A stretch of 64,000 nucleotides of DNA from Zygnema cylindricum (Eukaryota > Streptophyta > Zygnematophyceae > Zygnematales > Zygnemataceae), in the NCBI GenBank assembly GCA_037447655.1, contig JBBHKE010000879.1, positions 293,429 through 357,428 on the forward strand. Direction: 5' to 3'. The notes beneath the pieces were generated by a model. The model did no database searches and had not been told where the DNA came from. It saw only the letters and a list, made by a program, of their open reading frames with translations. Shown here in pieces: positions 11,281 to 24,000 of this stretch (the stretch's first letter is position 1; each line of letters begins with the position of its first letter). The position numbers and the translations under genes were made by a program.

Positions 11281-11741
11281 AATTTCAAGATTGTCAAATG
11301 TCAAGCTTGAAATCTTAGACTTTGCTTCACATTTCCTGCAAATAATCTAGAAACCCCTTTGGAACAAATAAAAATTAAGTCGAAGCAAAAAATCTAAAAT
11401 TACATGCAAAAAATACAACAATGTATCAAACACACGTCTTGTCGATATTCTCAAGTTATACATATATATTTCTCTGTTGACATCATCGTCTCCATCAACT
11501 GAATTATTATGGAAAGAATAAAAAAACAGAAGTCTATTTCCTATGACCAACAAGTGTGACAAGGGTCACCAACGTTAAAACCCAAAGTTAACATTGTACG
11601 GACTAAATCCTAACTAAAAATGAGTACAAACTCACTACTTTACAAGTGCATGCAACGTCATCTTCTCTTAAGAAGAAACCCAAAGCTTGACGTTATTAAA
11701 AAAAAATGAAAATCCAAAACCCTACCGTTTCTAATCTTATA

Positions 11742-13028
11742 CTAAATACTGATCGCAAAAGCGGATCGTATCGGAGCGGCCACTTTCAAATTGATAAAAG
11801 GCCAAACTTCCGTACAATTATTTTCCGTACAATTATTTCCCGTCCCTCCAGTATGCGACGGAAACGAAACTCTATGAAGCCGCGTCATGGCAACTTCCAC
11901 GAAAGTTCCTTCCCCGCCGGGCAAAAGGTGAAAATCGATCCACGTTTCCAATACATAAACTTTCTCTTTGACGGCGTGCAGAAAATATCGGCTCGATTCT
12001 TCCCAGCTTTTCCGATCTCGTCCGACGATATGACCCACTTCTTCCCATTCTTCCGATTTTCGGTTCAGCCGTACAATATTCGGAGGTCTCCACGACTTCC
12101 CATGCAGATGCGCGACGCTAATCAGTTCTCCGTTAACTGTGACAGTTGGCGATCCAGGAGTCGGCATTCGCAGTACTGCTTTGTCGCACATATCATCGAC
12201 GTCACTCCAATTCCCCGTTTCTATGTTGAAACTGAACGTGTGACGTCCCGCGGTTACTAGCACGCGATTGGACGAGCTTAAACTAGGTACACACCATACC
12301 GGCGAATCGTTCCCTCCAGGAAAAGATCTCACTAGACTCCACCGACCTTTTTCGACGTCTAAAATTTCAAGAGGAGGTAGTTTTGCGCTTCCCATTGGCC
12401 GAGGATCGTTTGAGCCAATCACGAGCAGCTGTCCGGAGACAATTGTCACTGCAGGGTGTATACGTGGCGGGCAAAGACGCTCCGGAAGTTTGTCCCACTT
12501 GTTGGTAATAAAGTCAAACTTCCACGCGCATCCGAATCCGTCTGCCACGTCGATTCCGTGAATTCGGGAATACGTACTTCCACCGACCACTATAAAACTA
12601 GAATTTTCATGAATGCACTTGTAACCGACGTGTTCCGTAAAACAGTTCAACCATGGAGTCAGTAAAGGTGGCAAGTAACAATATGTTTGCAACTGAATGT
12701 CGAATATTTGAAATACGATCGATCTTTTTCCACGAATATACGTATCTCCTAAACAAATGCAGAGAAGTTCGTCGCAGAGGTTTTGGCTGGCTCGAATTCG
12801 GTAGAGATCGGGACTGCTGAGATACTTTTGCCACGTGCGACTGACACATCTGGCGCTGCCACGTGTTACGAAGGGAATTCGTGCCAAGCACAAACGTGCC
12901 ACGTCATCTAAAAGGCCAGGGATGAGGGAACTTTCTCTCTCCTTTTCTATTTTCCTGTTTTTTGCTTTACTTTTTGATGAAAATTTTGAATTTCTACTTC
13001 CACTGAGGATTTGTTTCATAAGTTTCAT
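11742..13028 (-). CDS. F-box/kelch-repeat protein, 428 aa, single exon
   Basis: An F-box begins after a basic leader: LIPGLLDDVARLCLARIP (about residues 35-52), then CVSRTWQKYLSSPDLYRIR. This is the plant kelch-type F-box pattern, which binds SKP1 in SCF ubiquitin ligases. Residues about 130-390 form degenerate kelch blades: FIVVGGSTY, ..W.FDFITNKWDKLPE, LLVIGSND, LEILDVEKGRWSLV, VLVTAGRHTFSFNIETGNW and VRLNRKSEEWEEVGHI. It is probably a substrate-recognition subunit; the target cannot be inferred. The length is typical. The start is the first in-frame ATG. No intron, unlike every other gene here. The upstream region 13030-13500 holds a CACGTGGC G-box-like site near 13480. Confidence 0.9.
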   Translation of the reverse strand: MKLMKQILSGSRNSKFSSKSKAKNRKIEKERESSLIPGLLDDVARLCLARIPFVTRGSARCVSRTWQKYLSSPDLYRIRASQNLCDELLCICLGDTYIRGKRSIVFQIFDIQLQTYCYLPPLLTPWLNCFTEHVGYKCIHENSSFIVVGGSTYSRIHGIDVADGFGCAWKFDFITNKWDKLPERLCPPRIHPAVTIVSGQLLVIGSNDPRPMGSAKLPPLEILDVEKGRWSLVRSFPGGNDSPVWCVPSLSSSNRVLVTAGRHTFSFNIETGNWSDVDDMCDKAVLRMPTPGSPTVTVNGELISVAHLHGKSWRPPNIVRLNRKSEEWEEVGHIVGRDRKSWEESSRYFLHAVKEKVYVLETWIDFHLLPGGEGTFVEVAMTRLHRVSFPSHTGGTGNNCTENNCTEVWPFINLKVAAPIRSAFAISI

Positions 13029-13515
13029 CTTTTCAAGAACCGAATTTCCTGAATAAAAACGTTAAAATTCGTATTAGGACGTCTTAACCTTCTGAATTCA
13101 AAAAATTAGGGTTTCAGAAGTAAAATTGCACAACTTAAATCTGAAACTATCAGTTTTTTAGGCTGAAATTAGGTCTGAAACCCTAATTCTTTCCATTCTT
13201 CTCTTCCTAAAGCCTTCGCTTAGCCCATTCTGAAGACACAAATACTACCAAAAATTGAAATTAAAGAGACATAAAACAATTTCCCGCAGATTATCTCTCT
13301 CTTTATCCCTTTTATCTCTCACTTTATCCTTTTTATGCAGAAACCGCTTCAGAAGAAGCGTTTAGAGCTCAGAAGCGGGAGAGATGCGCAAACGAGGAAG
13401 CAAACGACGTTGCAACATTTTTTTTTAATTTTGACGCAAAGCCGCCGGCGAACTGTGCGTCATGAAACGGTGTCTGCCACGTGGCGAACCGACGCTAAAT
13501 AAATATTAAAAAAAG

Positions 13516-13746
13516 TACACGCTAATCGTTATTAATGTTTATTTTATTTTTCGCCACTTAAAACATCATTTCTCCGTGCACACTTGCTGGATTGTCAATC
13601 CGATGGTTGCGATTGGAAGGCAAGATTCTCTGCTTCCTATTGGCTGTCTCAGATTGACAATCCAACAAGTGTGCACGAAAAAAAGATGTTTATAAGTAGC
13701 AAAAAAAACATTTAAACGCTTAGAAGTAATAACTATTAGCGGTGTA
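13516..13746. mobile_element. MITE, TACACCG family, subtype A
   Basis: Ends TACACGCTAATCGTTATTAA and AATAACTATTAGCGGTGTA. The internal arms are CTCCGTGCACACTTGCTGGA and AACAAGTGTGCACG, around the core GATGGTTGCGATTGGAAGG. Confidence 0.8.
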
Positions 13747-13802
13747 CTGTACTGTAATTCTCGAAACCTAACAGAACCGGCGAGGCCTCTTCCAGCCGAC
13801 AT

Positions 13803-14200
13803 CGCCGTCAGTCAATAAATGACGGCTGGCGACCGAAAATAACAGAGAAAAAAGTGCGGAAAAAGTGCCGCCGAGCGAACCTGCAAATTAATCGACGATG
13901 TATATCATGCCACGTGTTTGAAGGTTCTAAATATTGCAATCCCGGCGGTCTCTAAAATTTGGAAATTTGCATGGCAGGCTTTTCGATATACTTGCCGTCG
14001 AAAAGTCGCCGGGCGACAGAATGCGATTGGCGGCAGAAATCTGGAGGGTCGTGAAGAAAAACGACAGCTGACACGTGTCATGTGCAAACACCGTACAGAA
14101 TGTGTCGATAATTCGAATACACTAAAACTTAAAATCGTCCATTCAACAGAAAAGCCCTGCAAAACCCTGCAAGACGCTGAAACTCCTTGTAAGTGATTTA
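13803..14200. other. Short open frames on both strands, no gene supported
   Basis: About 90-100 codon frames exist on both strands around 13905-14213. Neither shows a known motif or good splice sites. It may be unique intergenic DNA. Confidence 0.4.
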
Positions 14201-14217
14201 CACTATTCAACAAACCC

Positions 14218-14330
14218 TTGAAAACCCTAAAAATCCTAAAAAACCTAAAAAACCTAAAAAGCCTAAAAAGCCTAAAATGCCTAAAAAACCTAAAAAACCT
14301 AAAAAGCCTAAAAAACCTGAAAAGGCCTAC
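14218..14330. repeat. CCTAAAAA tandem repeat
   Basis: About 12 copies of an 8-9 bp unit (CCTAAAAA/CCTAAAAAG) stand in a row. The apparent Pro-Lys repeat peptide is a by-product. Confidence 0.8.
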
Positions 14331-14614
14331 TTTCTCTTGAATGTTAACGGATGCGATGTCCCTCTCACCTCATTTTAGTTTTCCGCTTTTTTTTTTTTTT
14401 TTGCGTTACAATGGTCCCGCTATGTGTCCAACACTTTTACCGTTAAAGTCCTTTTTAAGAGCTAAAATGAATACAATTTGCATTTTTTTCCTGGAATGTC
14501 CATCCAGTTTCTCTAAAAAATAAGTTTGAATGCCTCCATTTGATTCATTATCTCGCTCGATGCATTTTTTTTCTATTGAAGTTTTTCCACTGTCTCTGTG
14601 ATATTTCTACAAAC

Positions 14615-14798
14615 TACAACGCCCATCGTTATTAGCGTTAAGTATTTATTAGTGTTAATGCAATTATATAATTCTAATTTAGGGCAAGGAGATGTGGCAG
14701 ATTGTAGTCCACGTCCTTAAATAGTGTTGTTGCTTTCGACCAGAAAAAGTCACAACCGAATAAATATTATTAATTCTAATAACTCTAATAGCGGTGTA
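14615..14798. mobile_element. MITE, TACACCG family, subtype B
   Basis: Left end TACAACGCCCATCGTTATTA; right end CTCTAATAGCGGTGTA. Interior has the subtype B marks: a CTTAAATAGTG segment and GTGGCAGATTGTAGTCCACG. Confidence 0.7.
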
Positions 14799-14839
14799 GT
14801 GTCGTATATCGGTGTTCCTTGACATACCCTCACTTTAGG

Positions 14840-15055
14840 CACATGCACACACACCCTTTGTTTTTTTTTTCACCACTTAAACCATTTTTTCTCCGGGCAC
14901 ACTTGTCGAATTTTTGATTCGACAGTTGCAATTGAAAGGTAAGATTATCACCTTACGATTGGCGGTCTCCCACTGAAGATCGGACATGTGTGTACGGAGA
15001 AAAGATGTTTTAAATGTAGAAAAAATAATTAACACTGATAGCGATACACGGTGCA
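14840..15055. mobile_element. MITE, TACACCG family, subtype A, left end decayed
   Basis: The right end AACACTGATAGCGATACACG and the hairpin arms TTTCTCCGGGCACACTTGTC and GTGTGTACGGAGAAAAGATG are clear. The left terminal repeat is lost next to the preceding MITE. Confidence 0.65.
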
Positions 15056-15597
15056 GTGCGGCTTGGAAGAGTCGAAAGCAACACGATTCAACACCTGGGA
15101 ATAGGAATGAAGAAAAATTGACCTCGGTTGGATAACCAAATAAGTAAATAAGTAATAAATTACTAAAATTTCATGTTTGAGTAAAATCACTAACTAAAAC
15201 AATAAATAGCAAATTACTAAATCTCATAATTGACTAACACACGAACTAAAATAAGGAGTACTTCATCTTGTTTACCATAGTCACTCAAAAGATTTAGGGT
15301 TAAGGGCGCAACCAGGGCTCTAATTTCAAAACAGTCATATATTGGTAATCTTACTTGTAATATTATACAATAGAATTTATGCAACAAAACTTGTACAATA
15401 AAAAGCGTGGAATTGTCGAATTGGTTGTTTGAGCGTACAATTTCATTCTCTCATTTGCATTATATGTTTTGAGTAAATATCTTCTCTGTATTATTTGGTG
15501 TTCAAGTATGGAAACAAAATAAAAAACGAAACTACACTATTCATTTGTAGCGAAGAAAGTTGGACTCCCAATAAAAATGATGCCGTGCACTCTTCAA

Positions 15598-15945
15598 AGG
15601 GAGGAGAGAGGGAGGGGAAGAGATAGGGGGAAAGTTGGAGGGGGGGGGAGAGGGAGAGAGGGGGAGAGGGGAGAGAGGAGAGAGAGAAAGGGAAAGAGAT
15701 GGTGAACGGGAGAGGAAGAAAGAGGGAGAGAGAGGAGAGAGAAGGGAGTAGAGAGTGGGAGAGGTCAGGGAAGATGGATGGGGAGGAGGGGGAGTGGGAG
15801 GGTGAGATGGAGGTCAAGAGAGATGGGGAGAGAGACGGGAGAGAGAGGGGGAGAGAGAGGGGGAGGAGGTTGGAAGAGAGTGGAAAAAGGGGATAGGTGG
15901 AGTGGGAGACGTGGAGGGAGAGGGTGAGGGATAGGGAGAGGCAAT
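15598..15945. repeat. Purine-rich GGGAGA low-complexity tract
   Basis: About 350 bp of irregular GAGAGGGA/GGGGAGAG on the plus strand. It produces a false open frame of Ser/Pro/Leu on the minus strand. Confidence 0.85.
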
Positions 15946-15969
15946 TACTAGTGTTGTGTTTTCGCTAAT

Positions 15970-16400
15970 TTCTTATCGTGATAAACCCGACAACCGATAT
16001 TGCCGGTTATCGAATGGTGAGGGCTCCCAATATATTGCTCCAGGACCAACACAAATTATTGCCGATAATATCGGTTTAGGAGGGTGTTCCGTACCACAGT
16101 ACGGATTTGTGGTACGGAAATAAAGTACAAAATGAGTACGGAACCAGGAGAGGAGGGAGGGCTTTCGAGAAGATTTTCACAATCCATTCCGTACCTCAAT
16201 ACAGAGTTATCATCATAGTTATTGGCCCGATATTCATCGGTAATTTATTGCGATATATTTGATGTTTATGGCAATATATCGGTAACTTATCGAGATGTAT
16301 CAGGAAGTTATCGCTTTTGTTCCCTTACCGATGTATTGGACCAATATATTGATTATCAGTAGGTCGAAAGAAGGTACATATCAGTTATCAGCAAGAGTAG
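15970..16400. repeat. Degenerate AT-rich repeats with ATATCGGTAA(C)TTAT motif
   Basis: ATATTGCCGGTTATCG, AATATATCGGTAACTTATCG and similar strings recur on both strands over about 400 bp, with a palindromic GTACCACAGTACGGATTTGTG in the middle. Probably a decayed transposon. No gene is visible in 13030-17308. Confidence 0.4.
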
Positions 16401-17308
16401 CAATTACCTTTCACAGATAAAAACATGGCACCACCTGCGATGCTAAAACTTTTTAACTCTTTTTTTTGTTCTATGCTCCTTCAGATTACTTCTTTTAAGA
16501 TTACTTTGTTCCATGTGTGTTCGTCAGTTTCACTTTTGCTCGTCCTTTCTTTTGTTTCCATGGACTTGGATAGTTTTCCATGGCATGGTTTTAATAAAGA
16601 TTATTTTACAATTTCAATTCAATTTGTCATGTAAAATTCCAAAATTTGGTTTTTTTAATGAAGATTATTTTCCAATTTTGGTTTGTTTGTCATGTAGAAT
16701 CCCAAAATTTAACTCGTTTCAACAAAGGCGGTTGTGATTTTCAGTACAGGGACTTTCGTAAACCCTAAAAAGTGGTTGCTCTATACAATGTTGTGAAAGT
16801 CCACCATAGACCAAATAAGTAATTTTGAATAAAATACTATCTCAGGACAAACCATTCAGAAATAAAATGATGCTCACAAAGAAGCGCAAATAGCAACGCA
16901 GTTTTTTCTCACGTAATCAAATAATATATATCGCCTAAAAATCCTATCAAAATTTTATCTCAAAAGAAAACTGCCTTTACACAAAAAAAAGAATAAAAAA
17001 AGTGAAAGACTCTAATACATTTCCCAAAGTGAAAGAACATGTATTTCCTGTTAATAATCCACGAAACGAAAACCAATCGGAAAAGAAAAGAGACGAATTT
17101 AATGCACGATTTCATAATTCGATCCAATTGTAATAAAAGCCATAACCTCACAACCATAACCTCGAAGACTCGGCATAGTTGCAATAATAACCTAAATAGT
17201 ACCGAGGGTTTAAGGTTTAGGGTTAGACGTTTTTCAACGAACCAAAGCTTTCCTTGCCCAAAAAAAAAAAAATACTTCATTTACGAGGCTACATTTATGA
17301 GTCTACAT

Positions 17309-19746
17309 TTATGCGGCAACGGCGTTTTTCTTAGCGAAGTATTCAGTTGCCCGATCCTGTCTCTTCTTTGCTGTACCTCCAATAAATTTAGTACGTTTTG
17401 GTACCATTTCCAAAGTACATCCTGCCGCCTCGAGCTTCTCCTTTGCCGAACTACTGAAGGACGTCGCTTTGATTGTAAAGCGTGTGCTCACGTCACCAGA
17501 TCCCAAAACCTGTCCATTAGCACCCAATGGTAAGTTCACAGTTCAAAAAGTACTTCAAAAAGACCTAAAAAAAAATTGGAAACCTATGTGAATCTTCAGA
17601 AAACTTTCTAGCGTCTTCAAAAACCTTTCAAATCATTACATAAACCTTTAAAAAACCTTTAAAATCCTTATAAAAACTATAGAAGACCAGATCGACAACA
17701 TTATACGTCCCTTGAAGACCCACCCATAGGAAAGCCTGATTCTACTCGGAAACAAGCTAAAGAGGGAATCACAAACCTTCAGGGGGAGATTTCGCTCACG
17801 CCCTGTAGGGTTCAACAGTCCACGAAGTTTAAGCGAGTCCAGAGACACTTCCTCGCCTTCCTCAACCCCCGAGGCGATAATATCCTCCAAATTCACTGAA
17901 ACATACTTAGGGAGTCCAGCTCCCATACCTGAAAAAACATAGAAACCTCCTCGTAAATAAGAATTTGCTTGCTCAAAAAAAAGAATTTGCTGCAGGATTA
18001 GCAATGCAAGCATTTGCACCACTTTCTCGACACAAGGTTTTATAATATTTTTGTATGACTCTTACCTCCAGCAATTCCCTTGAGCTTGGGAAGACGTCGA
18101 TACAATGGCATCTGTCCTCCTTCAAAACCCGGACGAACTCCCGATCCTGATCGTGAATTTTGTCCACGCATACCAAAACCACAACTTGCTCCTTGTCCTG
18201 CGGCAATACCTCGACCTTTGCGTTTCTCCAAACGTCTCGATCCTGGCTGAGGTCGCAAGTTGTTTAGCCGAAACCTCTCTGTTAAGAAGACAGAAAAGAA
18301 ATCGCAAAAACACATCAGCCTCAATTTTTTTGGTAAGGGCGAGAAAGGTGTGGGCGCTTTATGAGGGGATATGGAAGAAGCGAGACTAGGAAAGGAGAGG
18401 AAAGGTATTGGAAGTTTTTGTAAATCCTGTAAAGATTCTAAACATTTACAAATAGCGCAAAAAGAGAAAGATATGGAACAAACAGTGCAGACGAGACATG
18501 CTATTTTTATTGTTGCAAACCCATTTAAGAAACTAAAGCCTAAATTTTCTGAGCATAGTTGACTACATTCTCTCGATAAGCTCCTATTTCCTAGGTTTGA
18601 GTACGCTGTCCACGGCTATTAGTGTTACAACACTATTAGGGCACTGCTTTTTTTGAACCAAAAATCAGTAATGTTAATGACATTACTTAAGGAAGTGGAC
18701 TACAATCCCCCCCGTCTCCTTATGCTGAAGTAGTATTATACATTCTGCTTCCTGCATTACTTAACACTAATATTTCCTTAACACTAATAGTGATGGCGGT
18801 GTTGTTTGGAAATTGGAAAATAAAAGGATAAGGAAAGCGAGAAACATATTAAGAAATCTCCGCGCAAAAGGCAAAACTCTCAGGAACCAGAAATGTCTGA
18901 TATGTGAAAATGCAGCAAAAAAAGTATTTAATTTCTTAATATTGCATCAAAAGTTTTCAAACACAATTGGAAACAAAAGGCTGCCTCCTTCTCCACTGTT
19001 GTTGTGAAAAAACCAAAAATAGGAAGGGGAAGGATTATATATATATAGAATGCATAGGAATTTTGTTGAAAATAAGTCATGTTAGAGGATCTGAAATCAT
19101 CTACCACAGGCTGCTTTAGATTTTAAAATGGGCGGTAATTATTTTCTTTTGTAACAAAATGAAATAAGAAATTGTGTGGCCTAATAATCAGCGTTTGTAA
19201 TGGTCAATTCTGCTTGGTCTTGGGCAGTAAATAATAGTGTGACCAATTTGAAGGCAAACTGAACTGTCACGACAAATTCCCTGAATGAAAATACCGCTAT
19301 CCACAATAATGAAAAGAGCTAAACCACTATCATGGGACCCATAGAACTCATTCCGTTAAGGCACATTCCTTCCCCAGAAACCCTAACATCCAAAACAGTC
19401 CTAAAACTCTAAAAACCCTAATACTCTAAACAACCCTAATACTCTAAGAAACCCTATAAGAAACCCTAAAAAAACCGTTGACATCCCGGTTCTCCCGAAG
19501 AAAGGCCTCCAGGCCATACCTATCCCATGCCCTCTCCTTCCTGAACCCTAATCCCTCCTCTAACTTCTCAATTTGACTAGTATTGCAGACATTACCTTCG
19601 GCATCCACATCCTCTGCACACACGCGCAGCACGTGTGAATGTTTGTTGGACTGCGGTCTTGATGACGTGGCAGAGGGAGAGAGGCGGATGGACGCTCCCA
19701 TAAAGGAAGAGGAAGGGAGACTCAAAGAAGACTTTGCTCCCTGCAT
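17309..19746 (-). CDS. RPL15: 50S ribosomal protein L15, plastid (uL15c), nuclear gene
   Basis: Four exons on the minus strand join in frame to 238 residues: 19746-19596, 18278-18066, 17928-17777 and 17509-17309. The first gives a Ser/Arg-rich leader ([20 protein letters not shown]), fitting a plastid transit peptide. The second has the bacterial-type L15 signature: [53 protein letters not shown]. The third gives YVSVNLEDI and [17 protein letters not shown]. The last has [19 protein letters not shown] and [15 protein letters not shown]. These are the L15 core and C-terminal domain in the usual order. The protein binds 23S rRNA in large-subunit assembly. Intron phases are 1, 1 and 0. A MITE sits in the first intron. 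Confidence 0.93.
18605..18803. mobile_element. MITE, TACACCG family, subtype B, in L15 intron 1
   Basis: Left end GTCCACGGCTATTAGTGTTA; right end TTAACACTAATAGTGATGGC then GGTGTT. Interior has AAGGAAGTGGACTACAATCC, shared with copies at 34699 and 63869. Confidence 0.75.
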
Positions 19747-19789
19747 TGTTCCAATTCACAATTCTTAACCTCTCTTCTCTCACTCTAAT

Positions 19790-20020
19790 TCTTTCCTCTC
19801 TCCTCTCCCTCTCTCTCTTTCTCCGTCAGAAAGTCTCTGTCTCTCCCTCTCCCCCACCTTCCTCTCTCTACTTCTCTCCGTCTCTCTTCCTCATCCCTCT
19901 CTCTTCCCTCTCTCTTCCTCACCCTCTCTCTTCCTCGTCCCTCTCTCTCTCCCTCCCTCGCCTCTCTGTCTTTTTCTTTCCAGCACTTTCTCACTCTATC
20001 TTTTTATCTCCCTTACAGAA
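19790..20020. repeat. CT-rich tract
   Basis: About 230 bp of CTCTCCCTCTCTC and variants directly upstream of the L15 start (read from the minus strand) and upstream of the small frame at 20045. It may be part of a shared promoter region. Confidence 0.7.
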
Positions 20021-20044
20021 GCAGAAGGAGAAAAAGGCGAAAAA

Positions 20045-20260
20045 ATGACCGTGAGTATTAAGGGACCAGAAACACAAACCGTGAGGCTCATGGAAGCCAT
20101 AGCTGTCTCCACGTGGCACCCTCCACAAGAAACTTTAAGGGCGGGAGAGGCCGCCATGTCGATCAAAATTGATGGCGAAAGCAAGAAAAGAATAGCAGAA
20201 GGAAGTAGAATTGTAGGGAACTTAGAGCAAGAGAGAAGTGAATCTTGGCCGTCCAATTGA
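20045..20260 (+). CDS. Small open frame, 71 aa, doubtful
   Basis: ATG at 20045 opens a charged frame (MTVSIKGPETQTVRLMEAIA, later KIDGESKKRIAEGSRIVG) with no family I recognise. It lies divergent from L15, about 300 bp from the L15 start. A plausible acceptor (CCCTTACAG, ending 20018) stands just before it, and a GTGAGT donor occurs at 20052. It could therefore be the edge of a spliced gene, a short-protein gene, or chance. Confidence 0.25.
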   Translation: MTVSIKGPETQTVRLMEAIAVSTWHPPQETLRAGEAAMSIKIDGESKKRIAEGSRIVGNLEQERSESWPSN

Positions 20261-21016
20261 AATTATATGGCTGCCCGGTTCTCCAATCGAAACAAATTTT
20301 TCTGCCCGCTTTTATAGCAGTGAAATTCGGCCATCCAATTGGAATTCCGTACGATAACATTTTTTTGTTGCCCGAAAAAGAGTACTGTGTCTTTAACCAA
20401 TCAGGTCGTTTCGGTCTGACTGAAAGATTTCCATGTCCGTACATGCTAAACTAATTTGACGGACGATCTACATGCGTCCACGAGGACTATCTTTTCGTGC
20501 CAGGGACAGTAGGGATATATCCTTATCCAAATTTTATTTTTGTTGGGAGAATGTTATAACTACTGCCATCGAATCTCTAAAAATACTCCAAATCTACCTA
20601 AATCTTTGTCTTTTTTCAAGTCGTATATAATCGTACACCGACACTGTACTCTAGATTTAAAGTTAAACCTTAAAACGGTCGAAGAGCGTCACTAGGTATT
20701 CCCACTTTTCCGGGAGCCTTGGAGACAATTTATCTTGTTCGAATTCAGAATCCAAGAGCAAAACATGTAAACATTTCGTGCGGCGTCTGCACTTATTACA
20801 AACGGAAAAGGAATTTCGTGCGTCCGAATAAATTTTATTCGCGGAAATTTCATACTATAGGAAATTCAAATTCCCGCACGTTATGCTGATTTAGTGCGAT
20901 CTCCATACGAAATGTCCGCACTTCTTGCAGCTTCTAAGTTCAAAATTTTCAAACTAAGAAAGTGAAGCAAATCTCATGTGAGTTCTCTCTCCCAAACTGC
21001 TCGTTAGGGTTTAGCC
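20261..21016. other. Region upstream of the SOD gene
   Basis: No gene seen. Two CCAATTG(A/G)AAT-type motifs occur near 20254 and 20336. The last 100 bp before the SOD ATG carry pyrimidine-rich sequence. Probably holds the SOD promoter. Confidence 0.4.
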
Positions 21017-24000
21017 ATGGCTTGCGCTTGTTTACGCCCCCCTCTCACCTTCCACCGTTCGAATAACGAATATTGTGCGAAAATTCGGCAGCAGGTAACT
21101 CATTATTTCGTTCCTTTTTATTCCTTTTTTATTCCTTTCATAAATTTTTCCTGCCTATTACGTTCCCATCCATAAACCCTCCTAAACCCTAATTTCGTTT
21201 TTTTCTAAAACTCTAATTTGGTGACGTGTGGGAGAATTTTGAAAACGCAGACATGTTTGAAAATCCAGCCACGTGGCAGGCATCTGACGGTCGTTGCCGG
21301 AGCTAAACACTCACTCAGCCCGCTTCCATACTCTCATGTAAGGACAAATTCTTTTCGATCAAAAAATAATTTTTGGTTTTGGTTCTGTTTCCTGTTGTTT
21401 TTGGTACGGAAATTGGAAGTCCTGTGCAGAAAGTACAACCTGTCGTGACTAGAACTCGGTATCAGGGAATGGATTATTTCGAAAGCTTATCTTATTTTAT
21501 TTTATTTTTTTGCTTGAAAATATGATATTTAATGTTGTTAAGATGCAACATTTTTGTTTGCAATATTAAGGGTGTCACCATCTTTGCTTTCATATGCCAT
21601 CATTTTTGTAAAATTGCAAAATTAAAAAGTTACGCTATCTGTGGAAAAAAAAAAGAGTCAGTATGCTCCTCCCTCCCTCCCTCCCTCCCTCCCTCAGCTG
21701 TTTACATTTTGACTTGCAAACCACTTCTCCCGAAAACTCACATAGTAACAATTTTAGTTCAAATGTGCGAAAAAAAATGGAAACGGTATATGTGATGATC
21801 CCCTGCTATACGTATTTTATACCCCGAAAACCACCTAAAAAAAAAAAAACCTTCTATTCTGCTTACAGTGCCGGGTAACCACATATAGTGTTTCCAATAG
21901 TTTTCGCACATTTAAACTATGGCACGACTATATATGAGAGCGTCATGGGAGGACTAGGAAACTTAAAAATTACCATTATTGTATATTATTGTATATTCCG
22001 GGATGCTGATACTTTATGAATGAGTATTGGGTTAGATTTTTTGAAGCATTAATTTGTCAAGTTATTTTTTGTCGATTGTAATCCTTGCCTCGCCTGTTAA
22101 TTAGAGTGAACTGTACTTTTGAACATGTAAACCAGTTGTAATTGGCAAGTTCACCGCGAATCGTTAAAGAAATCTAGAAAGTTAGAGTAAAGAAATTGTT
22201 ATTGTGGGATTCATATTAGTGTTATCAATTAGAATACAATTCTAAATATGACGTGGCTGATTTGAACCGTTTGAAGAAATAGCGTTAAGAAGAAAACAAT
22301 CACTGTTATTAACGCTATTTTGTGGGCAAAGAGCAAAGACAACCGGTACCAAATTAATGTTATTAATAGTAATGGAATCATTGTTATTAATGGTATAGTG
22401 ATTCACGGTGTAGTACGGTGGCTGTCATACGTTTGCAGAATTCTGCGTGTTTTTCAAGGGTTTTTCTGTCAGAAAGACAGGATTTTACATTAGCGTTAAA
22501 CATTTTCTGAGGACTTGAATGTACGTTTTCTCATTTTCCGATTTTTAATCTTGACATCATGATGAAGATAAGACTGTTACCTTTTTATTGCTCCCTCAAA
22601 AGGAAATTCCAACTGTTGACAATAGCGTTAAAGATCTTTGAATACCCAAAAAATGGTTAAGTAATGGCGATGGCGGTGTAGTTTTTGAAATCCAAGACAT
22701 ACATTAATTTGCCTTTGTCGCCTTTATGAAAGTTTGGGGGTTTCATCGGTTTATGGCAATAAATATGGTGAAGCGTATTTTAATGTGGGAAAACGTATGG
22801 AAACAGTATATGTGGTTACTCCATGTTAGGCTAGTGTTTAATGATTAAATACGGATACAAGACGGAATAGGAATATGTATTATTTTCTCACCTCTCATGT
22901 TTCGTACAACTGTACTATCTGTTGAACTCATGAACCTAGACATATTTCTCTCTCTCTCTCCCATGTGATATAGGCTCTAATAACGTGGAGAATCTGTCCT
23001 CATGGACTCCTTTGTCCTCTCTCTCCCTCTCTCTTTCTCTCTCTCTCTCTCTCTTTCTCTTAATCTTTGGCAGGATGCTCTTGAGCCTCATATAAGCAAA
23101 AAAGCAGTAGAACTGCATTATGAGAGACATCACAGAGGCTATGTGGATAAATTGAACTCTCAATTAGAAGAAGGAACCGCGCCTGCTCAACTACCATTGG
23201 ATGAGCTTGTGAAATTTTCTTACAACCATGGAAATCCTCTCCCCTATTTCAACAATGCTAGTCAGGTGAGTCGCAAGAGCCAAAAAGAAAAACCATAGCT
23301 TCATAAAGCATTCATTCACAAAAAAATTGAATCAAACTTGGTTTGGATTTGAATTGAATAGAACTGCTTAGGAAAAATATAACTGACTCAAGTGAAAAAG
23401 GCCTTTTGTTCGGTTTAGCCCGTTTGATATCTTGGCCTAAACTCACGATTTGAAAATTTATTCATAATCATGAAATTCATTTTACAAAAACTCTTGAAAC
23501 AACAAGAATCGTGTACCAAACATTCGGGAGAAAATTTGGAGTACCAATGTGATTTCAGAGACAATGAATAGTAATGTCGGACGTTGCATGAACAATCGTA
23601 TGGAAAACCAAACATGAAAAACATTTTCCAGGGACTTGCAGTAGTACACCGCCCACTATTAGAGTTAATGAATCATTACACTGTTAGAATTAACTACTCT
23701 TAGCTATCTTCCGCCATGGGGCTCATAATGTGCCACTTACCATTGTGTTGTTCACACTAATTTATGATTTTGGGTCAAAAAAACATTCACTCTAATTAGA
23801 GTGATTAACTCTAGTAGCAATGGCAAGTGTAGCAATGTGAGTTTTGTTATGTTGATGTTAAGCATAGTTTATCATTAGTGAGGTTTAAGCTCTCTTAATA
23901 ATAAGTGTTGTTGATTATAGCATGATCGATTGATTTGTGGAGTCTTAGATATGGAGGTTTGAGCGTTAATGTTGCATACGTTTTTGCATTTCAGGCTTGG

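Noticed and set aside
15699-15896. Arg/Glu/Gly-rich protein
   Set aside because: Low-complexity GGGAGA tract only.
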